From Bacillaceae bacterium (GTDB lineage: Bacteria; Bacillota; Bacilli; Bacillales_A; Planococcaceae), in NCBI GenBank assembly GCA_030149685.1, contig JASLGI010000173.1, positions 1-12,772 on the forward strand: a stretch of DNA of 12,772 bases. Direction: 5' to 3'. The notes beneath the pieces are model-generated. The model did no database searches and was not told the origin of the DNA. It saw nothing but the letters and a program-made list of their open reading frames with translations. Below, piece by piece: positions 1 through 8,384 of the stretch; position 1 is the first letter of the stretch, and each line of letters opens with the position of its first letter. The position numbers and the translations under genes were made by a program.

Positions 1-1311
<1,311 letters not shown>

Positions 1312-1357
1312 CGTTGATCCTTCTTTCTTTTTACTTTTTTCACAAATCGCTTTAAAT

Positions 1358-1366
1358 AGTATAGCA
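1358..1366 (-). promoter_or_regulatory. Probable extended -10 promoter for iscS-mnmA
   Basis: On the minus strand this reads TGC-TATACT, an extended -10 element (TGn plus a TATAAT-like hexamer), 46 bases upstream of the iscS ATG. No good -35 hexamer lies 16-18 bases upstream, which is tolerated when the TGn element is present. The divergent rarA gene starts about 90 bases away; on the plus strand I see only a weak pair there (TTGAAT at 1391 and GATACT at 1412, spacing 15), so I do not list a rarA promoter. Confidence 0.5.
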
Positions 1367-1452
1367 TAAGTGACAGCGGAGTTCTTCGAATTGAATTGAA
1401 GGCACAAGAAGGATACTACCCTTTTTTACTCCGCAAAGAAAGGAGTTTTTTC

Positions 1453-2739
1453 ATGCGTTTTTCACCACTCGCTTATTCTATGCGCCCGCAGTCGATCGAT
1501 GAAGTTGTCGGACAAGAAGATGCTCTCGGTCCTCCTAGCGCTCTTTATACATTGATTCAAAAAGGTCATGTTCCATCGATGATTTTATACGGCCCTCCTG
1601 GTGTCGGTAAGACGTCGACAGCATCAGCAATAGCGAAAACATCCGACATTCATTTCATCGCTTTAAATGCGACAACCGCTGGAAAAAGCGATATTCAAGA
1701 AGTTATTTCAGAAGCGCGGTTACGCGGACGAGTCATTTTATTTTTAGATGAGATCCATCGCTTTAATAAATTACAGCAAGATACGTTACTTCCTCACGTA
1801 GAGAATGGCTCTATTATTTTAATTGGAGCGACGACAGAAAATCCTTTTCACGATGTCAATCCAGCGATTCGTTCACGATGTGGTGCAATCGTTCAGTTAA
1901 AACGGTTAACACCGAAAGATCTTCACACACTTTTACATCGTGCATTACGAGATCCTGTCAGAGGACTTGGTAAACAGTCGATTCAAATAACCGACAAACA
2001 ACTCGAACGTATCGCGACAAATGTCGGAGGAGATGCTAGAAAAGCATTAACGATTTTACAATCCGTCGTCACTGCTAGCGATGAACGCGAAGGTACAATT
2101 GTTGTTGAAGATGCCATACTCGATTCACTTTTACGACGGGTCGGTACTTTTGGCGACAAGGGAGGCAGTCATTTTTATAATTTGCTGTCTGCTTTACAAA
2201 AATCGGTACGTGGAAGCGATACGGATGCAGCACTCTATTATTTAGGCGCTTTACTTGAAACAGGAGACTTGATCGCTGTTTGCCGACGACTACTCGTCAT
2301 GGCATATGAAGACATTGGGCTTGCATCCCCAGAAGTCGGCCCCCACGTTTTAGCGGCGACAGAAGCGGCAATTCGACTCGGAATGCCGGAAGCTCGTATT
2401 CCACTTGCACAAGCAGTTATTGAAATGACAGTCGCTGAAAAATCAAACTCTTCGTATAAGGCGATTGACCGAGCGATGAGAACATTGAAACGAAAAAAAG
2501 TAGCAGAAGTTCCTGATCATTTAAAAGATACACATTATGCAGGCGCAGCAGATCTTGGACATGTCGGTTATCAATACCCTCATGATGAAACTGTCGGTAC
2601 ATTTGGCGGATGGGTTCAGCAACAATACCTTCCTGATGATTTAATCGGCGAACAGTTTTATCGTCCAGTAGAAGCAGGTGACGAAGTTCGAATGGGTAAA
2701 ATTTACGAGCGACTAAAAAAAGCACAACAAGAAAAATGA
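1453..2739 (+). CDS. rarA: Replication-associated recombination protein RarA (MgsA, YrvN)
   Basis: A AAA+ ATPase of 428 residues in the clamp-loader-like RarA/MgsA/WRNIP1 family, which acts at stalled replication forks with SSB. Visible motifs are Walker A GPPGVGKT (47-54), Walker B LFLDEIHRF (96-104), sensor 1 LIGATTEN (123-130) and the arginine-finger region AIRSRC (138-143). The C-terminal half holds the family's helical tetramerisation region, including AYEDIGLASP and the HYAGAADLGH segment near the end. The ATG at 1453 has AGGAG seven bases upstream and gives the standard start MRFSPLAYSMRP; the frame is open for 19 more codons upstream without similarity. It is divergent from iscS, convergent with cheV, and ends directly at a shared terminator. 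No convincing promoter is visible upstream. Length is normal for the family. Confidence 0.96.
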   Translation: MRFSPLAYSMRPQSIDEVVGQEDALGPPSALYTLIQKGHVPSMILYGPPGVGKTSTASAIAKTSDIHFIALNATTAGKSDIQEVISEARLRGRVILFLDEIHRFNKLQQDTLLPHVENGSIILIGATTENPFHDVNPAIRSRCGAIVQLKRLTPKDLHTLLHRALRDPVRGLGKQSIQITDKQLERIATNVGGDARKALTILQSVVTASDEREGTIVVEDAILDSLLRRVGTFGDKGGSHFYNLLSALQKSVRGSDTDAALYYLGALLETGDLIAVCRRLLVMAYEDIGLASPEVGPHVLAATEAAIRLGMPEARIPLAQAVIEMTVAEKSNSSYKAIDRAMRTLKRKKVAEVPDHLKDTHYAGAADLGHVGYQYPHDETVGTFGGWVQQQYLPDDLIGEQFYRPVEAGDEVRMGKIYERLKKAQQEK

Positions 2740-2777
2740 AAAAGCGCCTGCTTCCTTTGTTGGAAGCAGGTGCTTTT
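2740..2777. terminator. Bidirectional rho-independent terminator between rarA and cheV
   Basis: A 16-base-pair stem (2740-2755 with 2762-2777) closes a six-base loop TTTGTT. The only irregular pair is at 2746/2771 (G-U in the plus transcript). Runs of A and T flank both sides, so the hairpin can end rarA on the plus strand and cheV on the minus strand. The first two bases of the cheV stop triplet, as read on the plus strand, lie in the stem, and the rarA stop ends one base before it, so there is almost no untranslated 3' sequence for either gene. Confidence 0.92.
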
Positions 2778-3681
2778 ACAAAATATATTTATCGATTTTT
2801 AAGACGAGCTCGGCAATTTCTGGCTTACTTACTTGATCATTTGCTCCAACACTTTCTCCCTTATGTTTTAAATCGTTCGTAATCAATGATGAGAAAATAA
2901 TCACTGGTAAATCTGTGAGTGCTGGATTTTCACGAATTCGTTTCGTTAAATGGTGACCGTCCATTTGTGGCATTTCAATATCGGTAATTACGAGTTGTAC
3001 TTCTTCTGTAATTTCTTTTCCTTCTTGAAGCAAGCTTTGTAAATAACCTAACGCATCTCGACCATTTTCAAAAAACGTTAAATTTCCATACCCCGCTTCA
3101 TTCAGTGTATCATGAAGTAATTTTCTCAGTAATGGCGAATCTTCTGCGACGACGATATGTTTTTCTGAACGTTCGCGTTCGCCGAGCGCACGGACTTGGG
3201 ATACTTGAATGCCTGTTGCCGGGTTGATTTCTAAAATAATTTTTTCAAAGTCGAGCAATAACAACATCTGTTCACCGCGTTTAATGACGCCGATCACTTG
3301 TGACGAGTCTTGAGAATAAATGTCTGACGGCTTCTCAATTTGCTCCCATGAAATCCGGTGAATTTGCGTCACATCATGAACGTGGAAAACGACATGTTGT
3401 TTATTAAACATCGCCACGATATATTTCCCCTGCTCGTGATCGAACGTTTGCGGAAGCCCCATCACTTTTTCCATATTGATGACTGGTAAAACTTCTCCGC
3501 GTAATTGAATGATCCCCTCAATCGCTGGATGTGCATGAGGAATCGGTGTCACAGGCATCGGTAAAATAATTTCTTTCACTTTAATGACGTTAATACCGTA
3601 GCGGTGCATGCCCATTTCAAACTCGATAATTTCTAGCTCATTCGTTCCACTCTCTAACAAAATCTCATATTCATTCGACAT
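2776..3681 (-). CDS. cheV: Chemotaxis coupling/adaptation protein CheV (CheW-REC fusion)
   Basis: A cytoplasmic scaffold protein of 301 residues that links chemoreceptors to the kinase CheA and helps adaptation when phosphorylated. Residues about 10-155 are a CheW-like domain, with the typical IQLRGEVLPVINM segment at 58-70. Residues about 174-301 are a response-regulator receiver domain with the acidic pocket E180-D181, the phosphoacceptor D234 in ITDIEMPQMDG, a serine at 264-265 in the threonine position, and K286 in SKPE. Length is close to B. subtilis CheV (303). The start at 3681 is preceded by GGGAGGAA at suitable spacing. The gene has its own promoter region and shares a terminator with rarA, so it is an independent transcription unit among translation genes. 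All phosphorylation residues are present, so it should be functional. No other chemotaxis or flagellar gene is in the window. Confidence 0.96.
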   Translation of the reverse strand: MSNEYEILLESGTNELEIIEFEMGMHRYGINVIKVKEIILPMPVTPIPHAHPAIEGIIQLRGEVLPVINMEKVMGLPQTFDHEQGKYIVAMFNKQHVVFHVHDVTQIHRISWEQIEKPSDIYSQDSSQVIGVIKRGEQMLLLLDFEKIILEINPATGIQVSQVRALGERERSEKHIVVAEDSPLLRKLLHDTLNEAGYGNLTFFENGRDALGYLQSLLQEGKEITEEVQLVITDIEMPQMDGHHLTKRIRENPALTDLPVIIFSSLITNDLKHKGESVGANDQVSKPEIAELVLKIDKYIL

Positions 3682-3724
3682 AATGTTCTTCCTCCCGATC
3701 GTCTTTTATCCTTCTACGAAATGC

Positions 3725-3752
3725 CTATCCGATGAATTTTTTTGTGATTTTA
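3725..3752 (-). promoter_or_regulatory. Possible sigma-D (motility) promoter of cheV
   Basis: On the minus strand TAAA (3752-3749) is followed by 16 bases and TCGGATAG (3732-3725). Against the sigma-D consensus TAAA, about 15 bases, GCCGATAT, the -35 is exact and the -10 matches 5 of 8 positions. The -35 overlaps the -10 of the better sigma-A candidate. Sigma-D control is what is known for cheV in B. subtilis, so this is plausible, but the match alone is weak. Confidence 0.3.
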
Positions 3753-3777
3753 TACCTAATACTTTGTATTGTATCAA
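3749..3777 (-). promoter_or_regulatory. Sigma-A-type promoter of cheV
   Basis: The minus strand reads TTGATA (3777-3772), 17 bases, then TATAAA (3754-3749). Each hexamer differs from consensus at one position and the spacing is ideal. Transcription would start near 3742, giving a leader of about 60 bases before the cheV ATG at 3681. Confidence 0.72.
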
Positions 3778-3807
3778 CGTTTCCTATTTGAAACAAGCGA
3801 TGTTCCA

Positions 3808-4575
3808 TTATTTTTTGTCAGAAACACGCTCGATCGGAATCGGAGCAATGACGGAACGAATGACCCAACTAGCAGCGATCAAACCGACAACCGACGGGAC
3901 GAATGCATTCGATGCAGGTGGCATACTTTCTTTCCGAATATCACTTTCTTCATTTCCTACATGAGAGACGACATCCTCTCGAATAACGATTGGACTTTCA
4001 TCAGAGAAAATGACCGGCACCCCTTTAGAAATCCCTTTTTTGCGTAAACGTGTACGAATCACTTTCGCAAGAGGATCGGTATGTGTTTTTTGAATATCTG
4101 CAATTTGAAAACGAGTCGGATCGAGCTTATTAGCCGCTCCCATACTTGAGATGATCGGGATATCACGCGCCAATGCACGTTCAATAATATCGATTTTGTA
4201 TCGGACCGTATCCGCTGCGTCGACGATGTAATCAATATCATATGCAAACAATTCATCCGCTGTTTCATCTGTATAAAACATATGCAATTTAATAATGTCA
4301 CAAGTAGGATTCACATCTAAAATACGACGTTCCATCACATCGACTTTTCGCTCACCGACCGTCGAAAGTGTGGCGACTAATTGACGATTCACATTCGTAA
4401 TATCTACTGTATCTTTATCTACGAGAATAATACGCCCAACACCTGAGCGTGCAATTGCTTCTGCAGCGAAAGAACCTACTCCTCCGATACCGACAATTGC
4501 GACCGTCGTCTCTTTTAACATCGTTAATCCTTCTTGGCCAATCATTAATTCATTTCTTGAAAATTGATGTTTCAT
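3808..4575 (-). CDS. tcdA: tRNA threonylcarbamoyladenosine dehydratase TcdA (YrvM, CsdL)
   Basis: An E1-like (ThiF/MoeB superfamily) enzyme of 255 residues that uses ATP to cyclise t6A to ct6A at position 37 of ANN-decoding tRNAs. It shows the nucleotide-binding loop GIGGVGS (29-35), D53 in LVDKD, NVNRQ (61-65), and DAADT (119-123) with the conserved lysine K127. A hydrophobic C-terminal segment (about 225-239, FVPSVVGLIAASWVI) is seen in the family. The start at 4575 (MKHQFSRNEL) matches the B. subtilis start and has GAAGGGG four bases before it. The frame stays open for 76 more codons to 4803, but that part is the 6S RNA and its terminator, not protein. No clear terminator follows before the cheV promoter, so some readthrough into cheV is possible. 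Confidence 0.95.
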   Translation of the reverse strand: MKHQFSRNELMIGQEGLTMLKETTVAIVGIGGVGSFAAEAIARSGVGRIILVDKDTVDITNVNRQLVATLSTVGERKVDVMERRILDVNPTCDIIKLHMFYTDETADELFAYDIDYIVDAADTVRYKIDIIERALARDIPIISSMGAANKLDPTRFQIADIQKTHTDPLAKVIRTRLRKKGISKGVPVIFSDESPIVIREDVVSHVGNEESDIRKESMPPASNAFVPSVVGLIAASWVIRSVIAPIPIERVSDKK

Positions 4576-4606
4576 GAAACCCCTTCTTCCTTTTACACTT
4601 TCCTCT

Positions 4607-4615
4607 ATCTTATCA
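4607..4615 (-). promoter_or_regulatory. Possible extended -10 promoter of tcdA
   Basis: The minus strand reads TGA-TAAGAT, a TGn-extended -10, between the 6S RNA terminator and the tcdA start, 31 bases upstream of the ATG. No good -35 is present. It is the only candidate in the interval, and the terminator just upstream makes a separate tcdA promoter likely. Confidence 0.4.
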
Positions 4616-4652
4616 CGTTCTTTCACTCTTTCGATAAAAGACGAACCCCAAA

Positions 4653-4685
4653 TGAAAAAGCCACTAGCAATCGCTAGTGGCTTTT
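4653..4685 (-). terminator. Terminator of the 6S RNA gene
   Basis: A perfect 13-base-pair stem (4656-4668 with 4673-4685) closes a four-base loop. On the minus strand the stem ends in GGCTTTTTCATT, so the T tract is correctly placed to end 6S RNA transcription. It separates the 6S gene from tcdA. Confidence 0.93.
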
Positions 4686-4689
4686 CGTA

Positions 4690-4882
4690 TGTATGACAAA
4701 TCCCAACTGTGCCGTCGGAGAACAATATCGTTTTGAGCCCGCAAGATAGCAGGTGGGTGCTCGCATCTATATCTTTGACGTCCGCAAGCGGCATGTCATC
4801 CATATAGAGATTTAAAGCTCCCTTACGATTAGTGTTAGGTCAAAACTGAATGTGTTCGACGTACACTTCAGGATCTGTCTAT
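4690..4882 (-). ncRNA. ssrS: 6S RNA (6S-1/BsrA-type, ssrS)
   Basis: 6S RNA mimics an open promoter and sequesters the housekeeping RNA polymerase. The interval between aspS and tcdA is where B. subtilis encodes 6S-1, and the sequence fits. The ends pair: GACAGATCCT (4879-4870) with GGGATTTGTC (4704-4695), ten pairs including G-U. The internal stretch GTTTTGACCTAACAC (4846-4832) faces GCTCAAAACGAT, so the arm around the central bubble can form by GUUUUGA/UCAAAAC pairing, and the CCGCTTGCGGACGTC apical region is also recognisable. The length of about 190 bases is typical. Exact ends are inferred: the promoter predicts a start near 4882. The open reading frame across this interval belongs to no protein. 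Confidence 0.93.
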
Positions 4883-4888
4883 ATTTCT

Positions 4889-4917
4889 ATTTTACCATAG
4901 AGACTTTTTTCATGCAA
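4889..4917 (-). promoter_or_regulatory. Sigma-A promoter of the 6S RNA gene
   Basis: The minus strand shows TTGCAT (4917-4912), 17 bases, then TAAAAT (4894-4889), a strong sigma-A promoter. Predicted initiation is near 4882, just before the 5' strand of the 6S closing stem. The -35 begins only ten bases after the aspS stop codon, and I see no terminator between them. Confidence 0.8.
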
Positions 4918-4926
4918 TGAGAAAGA

Positions 4927-6699
4927 TTATTGCTCTTTTCGTTGTTCGCGTAATTGAATGTTTAATTCTTTCAACTGATCATCTGCTACTGTATCTGGTG
5001 CATGTGTTAATAAACAACTTGCGCTCGCTGTTTTCGGGAAGGCGATCGTGTCGCGTAAGTTCGATGCGCCTGATAAAATCATGACGAGGCGGTCGAGTCC
5101 GAACGCAATTCCACCATGTGGGGGCGTTCCGTACTCAAATGCTTCCATTAAGAAACCGAACTGTTCTTTCGCTTCTTCTTCTGAGAAACCGAGTGCTTTA
5201 AACATCGCTTCTTGCATCTCGCGTTCGTAAATACGTAAACTTCCTCCACCGAGCTCATAGCCGTTTAATACCATGTCGTACGCTTGTGCACGAGCGTTTG
5301 CTGGGTCTGTTTCAAGTAAGCTCGCATCGACTGGACGTGTGAATGGGTGGTGAGCTGCGACGTAACGATCAGCTTCTTCGTCGTACTCGAATAATGGCCA
5401 ATCGACAACCCATAAGAAGTTGTATAATGACTCATCAATTAATCCACGTTCTTTTCCGAGTTTCGAACGTAATGCACCGAGTGATGCTGCGACGACAGAT
5501 GCATCATCTGCGACGAATAATAATAAGTCCCCTGCTTCTGCCTCTGTCGCTTCTTTGATTGCCGCTCCTGCAGGTGTTCCTTTAAAGAACTTCGCAATCG
5601 GGCCTGAATAGTCTTCTTCTGTCACTTTCATCCACGCGAGACCTTTCGCACCGTAACGTTTCGCAAACTCTTCAAGTGCTTCGATATCTTTACGTGAATA
5701 ATCGTCTGCTGCCCCTTTGACACAAATCGCTTTCACTTGACCTCCACGCTCCACTGTCCCTGAGAACACTTTGAAGTCTGAATCTTTCACAGCTTCTCCG
5801 AGGTCAATTAATTCCATACCGAAACGTGTGTCCGGTTTGTCTGAACCGAAACGAGCCATCGCTTCATCATACGGCATACGGTGGAATGGCGTTTCAATAT
5901 CGATTCCTTTTACACGTTTCATGACGTATTTCATTAAGTTTTCATTGAGCGTTAAAATATCATCCATATCCATAAAGCTCATTTCCATGTCAATTTGCGT
6001 AAACTCTGGTTGACGGTCGGCACGTAAATCTTCGTCGCGGAAACAACGAGCGATTTGGTAATAACGGTCAAATCCTGACACCATTAACAATTGTTTAAAC
6101 AATTGTGGTGACTGTGGAAGTGCGTAAAACTCGCCTCCATGAACGCGTGATGGAACTAAATAGTCACGTGCTCCTTCAGGTGTTGATTTCGTTAAAATCG
6201 GTGTTTCCACTTCTAAGAAGTTTTCTTCATCTAAAAAGTCGCGAACCGCTTTCGTGACGTCTGAACGTAATTGAAACGTTCGTGCGAGTTTCGGACGACG
6301 AAGGTCAATATAACGATATTTTAAACGAACGTCTTCTGATACGTCTGATACGTCTTCGATCATAAATGGTGGGTTTTTCGCTTCGTTAATGATTTCAATT
6401 TCTTCTGCTTGAATTTCGATCTCGCCTGTTGCGAGTTTGTCATTTTTCTGGTTGTCTGCACGTTCTACGACTTTACCAGTAACTGAAATAACATATTCAT
6501 TACGTGCTTTATCTGCCACTTCTAACGCTTCTTTTGAAATATCAGGGTCTGCGACAACTTGCACAAGACCAAAACGGTCACGCATGTCGATGAAAATAAG
6601 CCCTCCTAAGTCACGGCGCTTTTGTAACCATCCTTGAAGTGTGACGACTTCACCGATATGTTCTTTCGTAATTTCTCCACAATAATGTGTACGTTTCAT
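4927..6699 (-). CDS. aspS: Aspartate--tRNA ligase
   Basis: A cytoplasmic class II synthetase of 590 residues that charges tRNA with aspartate; length equals the bacterial type. Residues 1-105 form the OB-fold anticodon-binding domain ([20 protein letters not shown]). Motif 1 is near FLEVETPIL (161-169), motif 2 is [19 protein letters not shown] (217-235), and motif 3 is [13 protein letters not shown] (530-542). The roughly 130-residue bacterial GAD insertion lies between motifs 2 and 3. The ATG at 6699 begins three bases after the hisS stop, and its ribosome binding site AAGGAAGGG lies inside the last hisS codons, so translation is coupled to hisS. Expression should therefore follow the histidine-type T-box leader of hisS. 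No terminator is seen after the gene before the 6S RNA promoter. I cannot tell from sequence alone whether it discriminates tRNA-Asp from tRNA-Asn. Confidence 0.97.
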   Translation of the reverse strand: MKRTHYCGEITKEHIGEVVTLQGWLQKRRDLGGLIFIDMRDRFGLVQVVADPDISKEALEVADKARNEYVISVTGKVVERADNQKNDKLATGEIEIQAEEIEIINEAKNPPFMIEDVSDVSEDVRLKYRYIDLRRPKLARTFQLRSDVTKAVRDFLDEENFLEVETPILTKSTPEGARDYLVPSRVHGGEFYALPQSPQLFKQLLMVSGFDRYYQIARCFRDEDLRADRQPEFTQIDMEMSFMDMDDILTLNENLMKYVMKRVKGIDIETPFHRMPYDEAMARFGSDKPDTRFGMELIDLGEAVKDSDFKVFSGTVERGGQVKAICVKGAADDYSRKDIEALEEFAKRYGAKGLAWMKVTEEDYSGPIAKFFKGTPAGAAIKEATEAEAGDLLLFVADDASVVAASLGALRSKLGKERGLIDESLYNFLWVVDWPLFEYDEEADRYVAAHHPFTRPVDASLLETDPANARAQAYDMVLNGYELGGGSLRIYEREMQEAMFKALGFSEEEAKEQFGFLMEAFEYGTPPHGGIAFGLDRLVMILSGASNLRDTIAFPKTASASCLLTHAPDTVADDQLKELNIQLREQRKEQ

Positions 6700-6702
6700 T
6701 GA

Positions 6703-7986
6703 TTAGTTCCCTTCCTTTTCAAGTAAACTGACTACTTCTTCTGTAATTTTTTCAAGTGATACTTCATGTTGCTTGCCGGTTGCCATTTCTTTTAATTGTG
6801 CAACCCCTTCATCGAGTTCATTGTCACCGAGTACGATCGTATATTTTGCTCCGAGACGGTCGGCAGATTTCATTTGACCTTTCATTTTACGTGATAAAAA
6901 GTCCATATCCGCTCGAACCCCTGCATGACGAAGTGTTTGAAGCATCGGAAACGCTTCGCTCTCTGCACGACTTCCGAGTGTGACGATATAAAGGTCAAGT
7001 GTATCTTCTCGCTCAAATGATTTCCCTTCGGCTTCGAGTGCTAATAAGAGACGTTCAATGCTCATCGCAAAACCGATGCCTGCTGCGTCTGGCCCGCCAA
7101 TTTCTTCTGTTAAGCTATTGTAGCGTCCTCCACCACAAAGAGTCGTAATTGCTCCAAATCCTTTGGACGTACTCATAATTTCGAACGCAGTGTGATTATA
7201 ATAATCTAATCCACGAACGAGATTTGGATCTAATTCGTATGAAATACCCGCTGCGTCTAAATAAGCAAGTACACGCTCGAAATACGTACGTGATTCTTCA
7301 TTTAAATAATCTGGAAGTGCTGGAGCAGATTTCATTAACGGATGCTCATGATCTTTTTTACAATCTAAAATCCGTAATGGGTTTTGTTCAAGACGTGTTT
7401 GACAATCAGAACAAAACTCGCCGATACGCGGTTTAAAATGCTCGACTAATGCTTCTCTGTGAGCTGTTCGTGACTCTTTATCTCCGAGAGAGTTAATAAC
7501 GAGCTTTAAATCTGTTAATCCTGCACGTTTATATACATCTAATGCTAAAGCAATCGTCTCTGCATCAATCGCTGGATTGTCGCTACCGATCGCTTCAACA
7601 CCGAATTGAACGAATTGACGGTAACGTCCTGCTTGTTGACGTTCGTAACGGAACATCGGTCCAATATAGTATAGTTTTACTGGTTGGTCTGGATATCCGT
7701 GCATTTTATTTTCAACGAATGAACGGACGACAGGTGCTGTTCCTTCTGGACGAAGAGTCATTGAACGCCCGCCGCGGTCTTCGAATGTATACATTTCTTT
7801 TTGTACGATATCTGTCGTATCGCCTACTGTACGTTGGAATAGCTCCGTCTGTTCAAACATCGGCGTACGAATTTCTTCATAACGATAAGTCGAACAAACA
7901 TCACGCATAATTTTCTCTACTTGTTGCCACTTCCACGATTGTTCGGGTAAAATATCTTGTGTCCCACGTGGTACTTTATAGTTCAT
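6703..7986 (-). CDS. hisS: Histidine--tRNA ligase
   Basis: A class II synthetase of 427 residues. It begins [15 protein letters not shown], which is characteristic of bacterial His[14 protein letters not shown] lies at 79-90, motif 2 is [12 protein letters not shown] (113-124), the histidine-specific [12 protein letters not shown] is at 258-269, and motif 3 is [11 protein letters not shown] (303-313). The last 100 residues form the anticodon-binding domain. An insertion with C192, C195 and C209 is the cysteine-bearing region seen in Gram-positive HisRS. Two consecutive ATGs occur (7989 and 7986) behind AAAGGAGA. I chose 7986 because of spacing and family length, but 7989 (one extra Met) is equally possible. 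The frame continues to 8154 through the T-box leader, which is not coding. It is first in an operon with aspS and is controlled by the T-box. Confidence 0.97.
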   Translation of the reverse strand: MNYKVPRGTQDILPEQSWKWQQVEKIMRDVCSTYRYEEIRTPMFEQTELFQRTVGDTTDIVQKEMYTFEDRGGRSMTLRPEGTAPVVRSFVENKMHGYPDQPVKLYYIGPMFRYERQQAGRYRQFVQFGVEAIGSDNPAIDAETIALALDVYKRAGLTDLKLVINSLGDKESRTAHREALVEHFKPRIGEFCSDCQTRLEQNPLRILDCKKDHEHPLMKSAPALPDYLNEESRTYFERVLAYLDAAGISYELDPNLVRGLDYYNHTAFEIMSTSKGFGAITTLCGGGRYNSLTEEIGGPDAAGIGFAMSIERLLLALEAEGKSFEREDTLDLYIVTLGSRAESEAFPMLQTLRHAGVRADMDFLSRKMKGQMKSADRLGAKYTIVLGDNELDEGVAQLKEMATGKQHEVSLEKITEEVVSLLEKEGN

Positions 7987-8040
7987 CATGAATCTCTCCT
8001 TTTTTCTACTCATCATGACTGCAATCAAACGTGCAGAAAC

Positions 8041-8079
8041 AAAAAAAGCCCCATCCCTATATCTGTAAGGGACGAGAGC
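8041..8079 (-). terminator. Regulated terminator of the hisS T-box leader
   Basis: On the minus strand GCTCTCGTCCCTTA pairs, with several G-U pairs, to TAGGGATGGGGC and is followed by seven T residues (8047-8041). Its left arm shares bases with the antiterminator, as expected for a T-box. It lies 52 bases before the hisS ATG at 7989. Confidence 0.88.
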
Positions 8080-8304
8080 AACTAAACGCTTCCGCGGTTC
8101 CACCCAAATTGATAGCGAGGCTATCCACTTAAGTCCGATTAACGGCTCGGTCACCGTCTATACCTACTCTATTCTTCAGTATAGCGCTTCCGTGGTGTTT
8201 TTCGATAAACGTTTTGTAGAAAGCTCCCAGTCTTAGACTTTCTTTCCTCGAACAAATTGCGTTTATTTACTCGCCACTTCATTAGCTTTTCTATAGTTAT
8301 CTAC
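8041..8304 (-). promoter_or_regulatory. T-box riboswitch leader, histidine specificity, of hisS-aspS
   Basis: This untranslated leader binds uncharged tRNA and then prevents premature termination. The T-box sequence GGGTGGAACCGCGG is at 8105-8092. Upstream, Stem I is recognisable: 5' strand GGCGAGTAAATAAACG and 3' strand CGTTTATC, with the AGTA specifier-loop motif. The likely specifier is CAC (His) at 8194-8192, followed by GGAAGC as in other T-boxes; a second CAC adjoins at 8197-8195. CTATAC/GTATAG (Stem II), ACGG/CCGT and a perfect GATAGC-CTC-GCTATC hairpin follow. CCC at 8071-8069 can pair either with the GGG of the T-box (antiterminator) or with GGG at 8057-8055 (terminator). The 5' end near 8304 is inferred from the promoter. 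I see no overlapping Asp codon (GAC/GAT) in the specifier loop. Confidence 0.93.
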
Positions 8305-8310
8305 CTTATT

Positions 8311-8339
8311 ATCATAAGCAGAATAAAAAGAAGTGTCAA
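8311..8339 (-). promoter_or_regulatory. Sigma-A promoter of the hisS-aspS operon
   Basis: The minus strand has a consensus -35 TTGACA (8339-8334), exactly 17 bases, and TATGAT (8316-8311). Transcription should begin near 8304, at the start of the T-box leader. This is the best promoter match in the window. Confidence 0.9.
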
Positions 8340-8355
8340 CTCTTTTTGTTCTTTC

Positions 8356-8384
8356 TAGAATTTTTCATTGAAACCGTCTACAAT
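8356..8384 (+). promoter_or_regulatory. Probable promoter of the SH3b amidase gene
   Basis: TACAAT (8379-8384) is a good -10, 21 bases before the TTG start codon. The hexamer 17 bases upstream, TAGAAT (8356-8361), matches the -35 consensus at only three positions. The leader would be only about 14 bases. The -35 lies 16 bases from the -35 of the divergent hisS promoter. Confidence 0.45.

Noticed and set aside
1312..1407. A 32-residue N-terminal extension of IscS
   Set aside because: It crosses the extended -10 promoter and the ribosome binding site; the family begins at the VDYAATSP region.
3782..3799. Imperfect dyad between tcdA and cheV (GAAACA/TGTTCC)
   Set aside because: The six-base stem has a wobble pair and no T tract, so it is neither a convincing terminator nor a recognisable operator.
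4576..4803. A 76-residue N-terminal extension of TcdA
   Set aside because: It is translated from the 6S RNA and its terminator, has no family similarity, and the ATG at 4575 has its own ribosome binding site.
7987..8154. N-terminal extension of HisRS through the T-box leader
   Set aside because: The stretch is the terminator and T-box sequence; HisRS homologues start at MNYK or similar, right after AAAGGAG.
8370..8381. ECF-sigma-like TGAAAC next to CGTCTA before the amidase gene
   Set aside because: The two motifs are adjacent instead of about 16 bases apart, so they cannot form one promoter.
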